DNA from: CAJQQY01 sp964564545
Lineage (GTDB): Bacteria; Bacteroidota; Bacteroidia; Chitinophagales; Saprospiraceae
Assembly: GCA_964564545.1 (NCBI GenBank)
Contig: CAZMBP010000147.1
Location: 1-64,000 of the forward strand
Reading direction: 5' to 3'
DNA length: 64,000 nucleotides
Within the stretch, counting starts at the first letter, position 1. Each line of letters opens with the position of its first letter. Made by a program: the position numbers and the translations under genes. Shown piece by piece: positions 42,095 to 49,025 of the stretch. The notes under the pieces are model-generated. The model searched no databases and was not told where the DNA came from. It saw only the letters and a list, made by a program, of their open reading frames with translations.

Positions 42095-44518
42095 TTAGTA
42101 GAATTTTAGATAATTTTTCTCCTCCAGCATTTTTCCTATTTCATTAACTACTAACTCATTCACTTCCAACCAACCATCAAGGTGGCGAGTCAAAATTCCT
42201 ATACTAATCAATCTTTGAATGATAAATTTAAATTTTGCTTGAAACGGAGAACCAAATAATTTTCGCAAACGATATTCATTCGTTCTTTTTTCCATCATCA
42301 ATGCTGAGAGAATTATGGCTGCATCTGGATTTAAAAAATCAGGCAAAGCATAATTTACTGGTGATCGATGAGTAACCTTTTCTTCGTTTAACCTATGAAT
42401 GGAATGAGACCATCTTGAAAGCGACTCACCAATATTTCCTTCCGTAAAACGGTAAATTCCTTCCGTCATTTTTTGAAATTCCTGAGGTGACAGTTCTTCG
42501 TTATTTTTATTCACCAAAATTTTATGTGTAGCTCCATGTCGAATCAATATTGCTTCTTTGATTTCAACAGCACTCATTTTATCTAAATTAATATTTGCCT
42601 GAAATACCTTTTCAATATCATGAGTTATGTCCAAATGGGCAGCTGTCCAATTCCCCATTGAAACCAAAAAAAACATTCTTCCACCATGATTGTCAATTGC
42701 TTTGGAAAGTGCGCGTACATTTTGACCGAGCAAAATATTTGGATCACACCATTTTTCCAAATCATCAATCCAAATTAAGGATTGATCATTGACAGAATAC
42801 TTTTGGATAAAGTCAATTGCCGCTCCAAGATTATAAGTCGTTTCTAATACTCGGCCTCCTATCTTCAAAGTTGCATTTGGAATTAGTCGAATTGATTTTT
42901 GTGGAAAATGCTGAGTAGACACATATTCACCAAACAACGTTTTTCCAGAAAATCGTTGACCACTTAAAATCACCGCACCACGATAACCTAATTTCCATTG
43001 ATCTACTATATTTTTAAAACGTTCAGTTTCAACTTGTCTGCCTACCCAAAACGATTTCCCCATATACCCTTTGGTCAAAAAGATACTAGAATATTGTTGA
43101 TTATCGGAAGATGCTTCTTTGCTTTGCACATACCTAACGATCTTTTCAGAAATGCTTAAAGCATCTTCTTTTTCAACCGTCGTTTTAAATTTTTGAAAAA
43201 GACTGACTTGCTTATCAAACCAATTCCTTGTTTTTCTGATCCAAGGACTTTGGGTCAGTCGATATTGATTTATTGTCGTCTGCAAAGGAACAGGTAGGAA
43301 ACTTTTTTCAGTATTATATATCTCGCTGATTTGAAACTCATTAGACATTCTTTCTTGAATAGTATTGGCTAATTCCTTTAAATCACTTTCCCAAGAGTTA
43401 GTCTTTTGTAAAAAAGAATCCAATGGATAACAAAATTTCTCTTGGTTAAATCTTGGCTCTAACTCTTCTCGTAATACATTCTCCTTTTTTAATTCATTGG
43501 AAAAAAGCATAGCTCGATTCCGAACATTCATCAATGCCATTTTAAAACTATTGAGAATCTGATCATTAACTTCCCAAAACTCATAAATCAGAGGGATAGA
43601 TTCTGAGTCCAACCAAAGTTTAGCATTGCTTTGCAAATTCAGTTCACGAAATAGCAGCATTCCCCTTTTTGTTTCAATAGGAATCTGAGTATTCTCAACT
43701 AGGCCAGCCAACTTTTTTTCCATTGAAACATTTAATAATTCCATATGAAGATTGGTCTCCAACTTGGATTCCATCTGTTCCAGAAGAGTCGATAATTTGC
43801 CTGGTTTATCCTTTACATTCTCTTCTACTAATTCGATGGCTTCTTTTGCCAAAACTCTAAATTGTTCAATTTCGGCATAGCTAGTAGCGATGTTTTGTTG
43901 AATTAATTCTTCAACACTTTTAAATACTTTAGTAGAATTAAGCAAAGTTTGATTTTGTTCACGCAAACCTTTGCATTGTTCATTTATCGTTTCAATTTGC
44001 TTTCTATAAGTGTCCCAAGGATTTTGGATCTTTTTCCAATCAGCCAATTTAGCCTTTAGTTCTCTTGGTTTTTGAGCGATTGAACTTGTTTCGTTTTCTA
44101 AAAAATCCTTTAAATGAACAACTCCATTTTTTATTACACTTTTAGAATTAGCCCATAGTTGCTCTAAGTTTTCTTTAGAAATCTTCTGATTAGACGATAA
44201 AACAAGCGCTTTTTGATATTGAAACAATACATCGCGCCACAAAATCAAAAACGATTTTGCCTCTTCAATCCAAGAGTATTGAATAATATAACTAGGTAAT
44301 AATTCATTTGGAGTTAATGAATTTTCCTCCATTCCGACTCTAACAAATTCACCTAATTCTAAAATATGATGAGTGATTTTTGAGGCACCATTGACCAAGG
44401 CTTCCAAGTGATCAGACTTGTCCTTTTCATCCCATACTTGATTCACCGTTGAATCTAAGGTGGTGTCAAAAATATTGAGAAGAGATTTAAGACTTTGTTT
44501 TTTGATAGTATCTATCAT
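42095..44518 (-). CDS. Large P-loop ATPase with coiled coil and winged-helix tail
   Basis: An 807-residue protein of no family I can name. Residues 1 to about 470 are helical, with long heptad-like segments (for example EQMESKLETNLHMELLNVSMEKKL), then a linker and an AAA-type ATPase: Walker A GQRFSGKT (near 521) and Walker B SLIWIDDLEKW (near 578), followed by a sensor-like region MFFLVSMGNW. The C-terminal 90 residues look like a winged helix (FKFIIQRLISIGILTRHLDGWLEVNELV). No membrane helix. It resembles STAND/ORC-like switch ATPases. The two following genes encode an MscS-like protein and an antiporter in the same direction with 24- and 39-base gaps. Confidence 0.7.
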   Translation of the reverse strand: MIDTIKKQSLKSLLNIFDTTLDSTVNQVWDEKDKSDHLEALVNGASKITHHILELGEFVRVGMEENSLTPNELLPSYIIQYSWIEEAKSFLILWRDVLFQYQKALVLSSNQKISKENLEQLWANSKSVIKNGVVHLKDFLENETSSIAQKPRELKAKLADWKKIQNPWDTYRKQIETINEQCKGLREQNQTLLNSTKVFKSVEELIQQNIATSYAEIEQFRVLAKEAIELVEENVKDKPGKLSTLLEQMESKLETNLHMELLNVSMEKKLAGLVENTQIPIETKRGMLLFRELNLQSNAKLWLDSESIPLIYEFWEVNDQILNSFKMALMNVRNRAMLFSNELKKENVLREELEPRFNQEKFCYPLDSFLQKTNSWESDLKELANTIQERMSNEFQISEIYNTEKSFLPVPLQTTINQYRLTQSPWIRKTRNWFDKQVSLFQKFKTTVEKEDALSISEKIVRYVQSKEASSDNQQYSSIFLTKGYMGKSFWVGRQVETERFKNIVDQWKLGYRGAVILSGQRFSGKTLFGEYVSTQHFPQKSIRLIPNATLKIGGRVLETTYNLGAAIDFIQKYSVNDQSLIWIDDLEKWCDPNILLGQNVRALSKAIDNHGGRMFFLVSMGNWTAAHLDITHDIEKVFQANINLDKMSAVEIKEAILIRHGATHKILVNKNNEELSPQEFQKMTEGIYRFTEGNIGESLSRWSHSIHRLNEEKVTHRSPVNYALPDFLNPDAAIILSALMMEKRTNEYRLRKLFGSPFQAKFKFIIQRLISIGILTRHLDGWLEVNELVVNEIGKMLEEKNYLKFY

Positions 44519-44532
44519 TTAATTGAAAGGTG

Positions 44533-44565
44533 CTTATAACTGGATAAATTGTATCTAGTTATAAG
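44533..44565. terminator. 12-bp hairpin between kptA and the ATPase gene
   Basis: Stem 44533-44544 with 44554-44565 (one G-T pair), nine-base loop. It lies just upstream of the ATPase start and downstream of kptA. On the plus strand it is followed by TCTTTTATT, so it may be a plus-strand terminator; on the minus strand it is a leader hairpin or weak kptA terminator. Confidence 0.55.
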
Positions 44566-44702
44566 TCTTTTATTAAAAAATGTTTTATTATTTCTTGAAA
44601 ATTAAAGACTAATTATTCAAGAAAAGTCACATAGTACGAGTTTTTATATTAAAATGAAAATCTATTCTACAAGATAGATTTCACTCTATACAAAAACTAA
44701 AA

Positions 44703-45260
44703 TTAAACATTGTTTTTCTTTTTATTCAAATAAAAGGTAGGAACTTTATCGGTAAGCCAAACTCCGTTTTCAGATTTAAAAAATTGGAATCCCTTCTCGA
44801 ACATCTCCATGGCTCTAACTTCTAGGATTATTGGTTTTCCATGTCTTTGTCCAACGTTCGTTGCAGTACTTTTTTCAGCACTCAAATGAACATGATGACG
44901 GTCTCTTTTTTCTAGTCCTGAATTCATTATACTTTCTACAAATCTTTGAGCCGTTCCATGGTATAAAATTTCAGGTGGTTGAATTGGTTCAAATCCTAAA
45001 TTGACATTTAAAGAATGGCCTTGATTTGCGCGAATCATATTATTGGTCTCATCAATAGCAAATCGCTTTTTTGAATTATTTTCTACGATTAAATAAAGAT
45101 CTTCTCGAGTTAGCCTTTTCCCATAATCATTTACTTTTTGGATTAAAAGATCAATATCAACCCATCCATTTTCATTCAAGTCTATTCCAATTACCTCTGG
45201 TTTGTGCCTTAAAACTAGACTTAAAAACTTGCTGTGCTTAGTTACTTTATTGTTATTCAT
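44703..45260 (-). CDS. kptA: RNA 2'-phosphotransferase KptA/Tpt1
   Basis: A 185-residue protein of normal KptA length. The two-lobed structure is visible: the N-terminal winged helix has HSKFLSLVLRHKPEVIGIDLNENGWVDIDLLI, and the NAD-binding lobe has ILYHGTAQRFVESIMNSGLEKRDRHHVHLSAEKSTATNVGQRHGKPIILEVRA. The Arg-His of LRHKP and the YHGT and HVHLS motifs carry the conserved catalytic residues. It transfers the 2'-phosphate of RNA to NAD, giving ADP-ribose 1'',2''-cyclic phosphate; in bacteria its natural substrate is unclear. It is upstream of the ATPase-channel-antiporter set with a 184-base gap. Confidence 0.95.
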   Translation of the reverse strand: MNNNKVTKHSKFLSLVLRHKPEVIGIDLNENGWVDIDLLIQKVNDYGKRLTREDLYLIVENNSKKRFAIDETNNMIRANQGHSLNVNLGFEPIQPPEILYHGTAQRFVESIMNSGLEKRDRHHVHLSAEKSTATNVGQRHGKPIILEVRAMEMFEKGFQFFKSENGVWLTDKVPTFYLNKKKNNV

Positions 45261-45405
45261 TGTTTTGTGTTTTTTTAAATAAAATATAATCCATTAAAGG
45301 CATTTTAAGAAAAAAGAGTTCATTTAGTTCTAAAAAGCATACAAAACGTAGAATTTAAAGACAATTATTATATTTTTTTATTTAACATATGATTAATACT
45401 GTTTT

Positions 45406-45420
45406 TGGCACGCAACTTGT
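45406..45420 (+). promoter_or_regulatory. Sigma-54-like -24/-12 promoter
   Basis: TTGGCACGCAACTTGT: GG at 45407-45408 and GT at 45419-45420, with exactly ten bases between, the -24/-12 spacing of RpoN promoters (TGGCAC-N5-TTGCA), with T for C in the -12 box. A start of transcription near 45432 is expected. There is no gene between it and the terminator at 45471, so it probably makes a small RNA. Confidence 0.5.
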
Positions 45421-45431
45421 AATGTAGTTAA

Positions 45432-45503
45432 ATGTAAGTTTTGGTTAAAAAATTGTAAGATTCGTTTCCTAAGCTCGGCTTCAAAAGCCGAGCTTTATTT
45501 TTT
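45432..45503 (+). ncRNA. Candidate small RNA, about 70 nt
   Basis: Region between a sigma-54-like promoter and a strong intrinsic terminator (stem AAGCTCGGCT 45471-45480 with AGCCGAGCTT 45486-45495, five-base loop, then a T-run to 45503). No open reading frame fits. The upstream part is unstructured and A/T-rich (TTTTGGTTAAAAAATTG). The terminator has no upstream plus-strand gene to serve, which is the main argument for a transcript starting here. Could instead be a leftover terminator. Confidence 0.5.
45471..45503 (+). terminator. Strong intrinsic terminator without an upstream gene
   Basis: 10-bp perfect GC-containing stem with a five-base loop, followed by TATTTTTTTG. All nearby plus-strand coding starts after it (45746), and kptA on the minus strand begins at 45260, so it can only end an RNA that starts between 45261 and 45471. 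The rest of the gap (45504-45745) shows no feature I can name. Confidence 0.9.
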
Positions 45504-45745
45504 TGTACCTACCTGATTTCTTCCAACCATTCAATTTCCCAAATCCGTCTTTACAGATATACATTCATTAAAAAATGTTTTGAGATAATGAGTATTGAAT
45601 TATGGAATTATTTCCTCATCACAATACCCGATACCAAAAATCTCAAATCCAACTTATCCATAAATAGGGTTAACTAGTTAAGCTGCAACAAACATCCTTC
45701 TATAAGCGTTTTATTTCGTAGTATTACATTTCTAAATACCACCTT

Positions 45746-47734
45746 ATGAATTTAAAAACTTGGACAATTTTAGCACTTTCCCTATCCATGATTTTGGGGT
45801 GTAAATTCACTCAAAAAATTACAAGTGGAAAAATGGCTTTTGAAAGAAAACAGTATTCTGTAGCAGTTGATATGCTCAACAAAGAATACAAAAAAGCAGA
45901 CAGTCGTGTCGAAAAAGGAAAAATTGCATTTCTCCTTGCGGAATCCTACAAAAAAATTAATAAAAATTCCTCTGCCATATCTTGGTACAAAACTGCTTAC
46001 GACAATCAATATGGTGTAGATGCCTTGAAAGAGTATTCATTTGCTTTGAAAAAAAATGAGCAATATGAAGAGGCTATGGCTTCCTTCAAAGAATTAGGTT
46101 TTGAGATAGGTAGTCCATACGAATATCGAAAAGAAATTACTGCCTGTAAAATTGCTTTAGATTGGCAAAAACAAGGAGGAATGACTGGCTATGAAATAGA
46201 ACAAGCTTCCTTTAACAGTACTTCTGCTGAATATGCTCCTACTCCTTATTTAGATAATCAGATTGTTTTCACTTCTGACCGAAGTGCTGCCAAAGGTGAT
46301 GATATTTACAATTGGACAGGAGGAAAATTCTCAGATTTATTTATTGCAAATCCTACTTCTAATACCGTTGAGTCTTTTTCAAGTATTATTAATACACCTA
46401 ACAATGAAGGGACAATTGCTTTTAATAAAGACTTTACAGAAATGTATTTTTCTAGATGTTATGACTCGGAAGATGTAGATTATTTTTGCAAATTAATGCA
46501 TAGTTCAAAGGAAGGAGATAGTTGGACAGAACCTGTAGCTTTGGAATTTATTGAACCCAATGTGAATTACGGTCATCCTACTCTTTCTTCTGATGGAGCA
46601 AGTTTATATTTCTCAGCTGATCATCCAGATGGTTGGGGAGGATACGATATTTTTATTTCCGAACGAACTCCAGATGGTTGGGATACACCTAGGCCATTGA
46701 GTAGAACAATCAATTCAGATAAGGATGAAAAATTTCCATTTATGCATAATGACACTTTATATTTTGCCTCAAATGGACATACTGGAATGGGAGGTTTAGA
46801 TGTTTTTCGATCTGTAAAAACTAATGATGATGCTTGGTCTCCAATCATCAATCTTAAAGCTCCAATTAATTCTGGATGGGATGATTTTGGTTATGTAGTT
46901 GATCCCAATTTTAAACCTTCAGGAGATATTTTACATGAAGGCTATTTTACATCTTCCCGAGTTGATGGAAAAGGTAGCGATGATATTTATCGATTTGTAA
47001 AAAGAGTACCACCACCTCCGCCGCCAAAACCTGTAGTGGAAAATCCAGAACCAATTGTTCATAAATTAATTTTAGATGGTTATGTTTTAGAAAAAATCTA
47101 TCAATTTGCAGATAATCCAAATAGTAAAGTTCTAGGTAGAAAACCATTATTAGATTCTAAAGTGGAAATTAATGTAAATGGGGAAAAACGAACTGTTGCA
47201 GTTGATGACGAAGGAAAATTCACATTGGAGTTAGACGAAAATACTGATTATAATTTCTTTGGAAGTCACGAAGGTTACTTCAATAATTCAGCAAAATTTA
47301 GTTCAAAAGGAATTGGAAAAGACGATAACAATCCTGTCCAAAGATATGAAGTTGAAATTGTTTTGGACAAAATTTTCAAAAACAAAGAAATTACTTTAGA
47401 TAATATTTATTACGATTTTGATCAATGGAATATTCGAAGAGATGCTGAGCCAACTTTAAATGAATTAGCAAATACACTTATTCAAAATCCAAATATTAGA
47501 ATCCAGATGGCTTCCCATACTGATTGTCGAGGAAAGACTAATTATAACCAAACTCTTTCGCAAAGACGTGCTCAGTCAGCGGTTGATTACTTGATTACAA
47601 AAGGAGTAGCATCAGAAAGATTACAAGCAAAAGGATTTGGGGAAAGTGCTCCTGCTATTGATTGTTTGTGTACCAGATGTACGGAAGAAGAACATCAAGC
47701 AAATCGTAGAACCACATTTAGTGTAATTGATTAA
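45746..47734 (+). CDS. PorE-like lipoprotein: TPR, PD40 and OmpA domains (1)
   Basis: A 662-residue lipoprotein (lipobox ILGC at residues 16-19). Order of parts: TPR-like helices to about 125, a PD40/beta-propeller region with repeated boxes (PTPYLDNQIVFTSDRSA, FNKDFTEMYFSRC, LSSDGASLYFSADHPDGWGGYDIFIS, MHNDTLYFASNGHTGMGGLDVF), a short carboxypeptidase-regulatory-like region (GYVLEKIYQF to HEGYF), and a C-terminal OmpA domain (IYYDFDQWNIR, ASHTDCRGKTNYNQTLSQRRAQSAVDYL). The C-terminus has a cysteine pair CLCTRC. This is the layout of PorE in type IX secretion. It is convergent with DUF983, with a strong terminator between. Confidence 0.85.
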   Translation: MNLKTWTILALSLSMILGCKFTQKITSGKMAFERKQYSVAVDMLNKEYKKADSRVEKGKIAFLLAESYKKINKNSSAISWYKTAYDNQYGVDALKEYSFALKKNEQYEEAMASFKELGFEIGSPYEYRKEITACKIALDWQKQGGMTGYEIEQASFNSTSAEYAPTPYLDNQIVFTSDRSAAKGDDIYNWTGGKFSDLFIANPTSNTVESFSSIINTPNNEGTIAFNKDFTEMYFSRCYDSEDVDYFCKLMHSSKEGDSWTEPVALEFIEPNVNYGHPTLSSDGASLYFSADHPDGWGGYDIFISERTPDGWDTPRPLSRTINSDKDEKFPFMHNDTLYFASNGHTGMGGLDVFRSVKTNDDAWSPIINLKAPINSGWDDFGYVVDPNFKPSGDILHEGYFTSSRVDGKGSDDIYRFVKRVPPPPPPKPVVENPEPIVHKLILDGYVLEKIYQFADNPNSKVLGRKPLLDSKVEINVNGEKRTVAVDDEGKFTLELDENTDYNFFGSHEGYFNNSAKFSSKGIGKDDNNPVQRYEVEIVLDKIFKNKEITLDNIYYDFDQWNIRRDAEPTLNELANTLIQNPNIRIQMASHTDCRGKTNYNQTLSQRRAQSAVDYLITKGVASERLQAKGFGESAPAIDCLCTRCTEEEHQANRRTTFSVID

Positions 47735-47751
47735 ATTAAACTACCCAAAAT

Positions 47752-47792
47752 AAAAAAAGGGATTTAGCAATTATTGCTAAATCCCTTTTTTT
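47752..47792. terminator. Strong bidirectional terminator
   Basis: Stem GGGATTTAGCAA (47759-47770) with its complement (47774-47785), three-base loop, flanked by A-run and T-run. It ends the PorE-like gene on the plus strand and overlaps the stop codon of the DUF983 gene on the minus strand. Confidence 0.93.
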
Positions 47793-48204
47793 ATTTTGTA
47801 GTTACATTGGTATCCTTCTGTGACTTTGCCAAAGGATCATATTTCACATATATATGAATCCAGATAGATCTAGAAATTCTAAAAATCCAAAAATAGAAAA
47901 TTGCACACATTACGATTAATAAGGCAAACGAAGCATTAACACTCAATCCTGCAATTAAAATTCCACCGCCAACAAAAAACAAGCAAAACCAAGCTGTCCA
48001 AATATATGAGACAAACATTGCCCCAAACCAAAACCCAGGTTCAGGTGAAAAACTTTGATTACATACCTCACATTTTTCAGGCATCTCTGTAGGTTTAGAA
48101 TATGAAAAAGTGTGGGTATAAAACAAATTCCCTTCTCGACATCGAGGACATTTTAGTTTTAAAATACTTGAAAATAATCCACGTTTCTTTTCTTGTTTTT
48201 CCAT
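47791..48204 (-). CDS. DUF983 family membrane protein
   Basis: A 137-residue protein with an N-terminal zinc-ribbon-like pair: CPRC (near residue 19) and CEVC (near 46), and two membrane helices near 62-85 and 89-110. The pattern KCPRCREGNLF, FSPEPGFWFGAMFVSYIW is diagnostic of DUF983 (PF06170), common in Bacteroidota and Proteobacteria. Function unknown; it is often near cytochrome oxidase genes, none of which are seen here. Single gene. Confidence 0.88.
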   Translation of the reverse strand: MEKQEKKRGLFSSILKLKCPRCREGNLFYTHTFSYSKPTEMPEKCEVCNQSFSPEPGFWFGAMFVSYIWTAWFCLFFVGGGILIAGLSVNASFALLIVMCAIFYFWIFRISRSIWIHIYVKYDPLAKSQKDTNVTTK

Positions 48205-48352
48205 TTGTTAGAATGCTTTTTATTGAATGACAAATATCAATATTTTTTGGGACCTCCAATGTGATAAATATCACTAAATTTAATTTGGAATCATTATTAA
48301 TATTTATGATAAGGTGTCCATTTAGTATTAACTTAGTTCTAAATAATAGATT

Positions 48353-48916
48353 ATGCAATTGATTATTAAAAATATGGTTTGTGATCGCTGTAAGAAAGTG
48401 GTTAAAAATGAATTGGCAAAATTAAATCTTCATGTAAATTCTATTGAGTTGGGTAGGGTTAATGTCAAAGAATCATTAGATCCTTCAACTTTAATAAAAG
48501 TGAAAAATATGTTGGAAAAAGAAGGATTTGAATTATTAGAAAATCCTCAAATGAAAACTATCGAGCAAATAAAAAATCTCATCATTCAACATATTCATCA
48601 CAAAAAAATAAAACCAGAACATCAAAATTTCTCCGATTTCCTATCTGACCAAATCGGAATTAAATATAATATATTAAGTAAACTTTTTTCTTCTCAAGAA
48701 GATATTACCATCGAACATTTTATCATTTCACAAAAAGTGGAGCGAGTAAAAGAATTGCTTTTGTACGATGAAAAAAAACTTAATGAAATAGCTTGGGAGA
48801 TGGAATACAGTAGTGTTCAACATCTTTCCGCTCAGTTTAAAAAAGTGACAGGTATGACTCCTTCTACCTTTAGGATCAATAAAAAACACCAAAGAAACTC
48901 CTTAGACCAGATTTAA
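48353..48916 (+). CDS. HMA-AraC fusion regulator, likely copper-responsive
   Basis: A 187-residue protein with two parts. Residues 1-65 look like a heavy-metal-associated (HMA) domain: KNMVCDRCKKVVKNEL holds the C-x2-C metal site. Residues about 95-187 are an AraC-type HTH: SKLFSSQEDITIEHFIISQKVERVKELLLYDEKKLNEIAWEMEYSSVQHLSAQFKKVTGMTPSTFR. The metal-binding part probably senses Cu(I) or another soft metal and controls DNA binding. It precedes copA by 109 bases on the same strand, so it very likely regulates that gene. Related regulators occur in other Bacteroidota next to CopA. Confidence 0.88.
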   Translation: MQLIIKNMVCDRCKKVVKNELAKLNLHVNSIELGRVNVKESLDPSTLIKVKNMLEKEGFELLENPQMKTIEQIKNLIIQHIHHKKIKPEHQNFSDFLSDQIGIKYNILSKLFSSQEDITIEHFIISQKVERVKELLLYDEKKLNEIAWEMEYSSVQHLSAQFKKVTGMTPSTFRINKKHQRNSLDQI

Positions 48917-49025
48917 TTAAAGTCAAATCTTATAAATCAAAGTCAAAATTTTATAACACTTCCTCATCCTCATATACTTAATTTTGTTTTAATAAATTGA
49001 TTTAATATCTCATTAAATTCAGAAT

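Noticed and set aside
42095..44518. Calling the ATPase a known defence protein or STAND NTPase
   Set aside because: Walker motifs and a helical half are visible, but no family-specific block (for example a MAP-type GxP or NACHT signature) was seen, so it is left unnamed.
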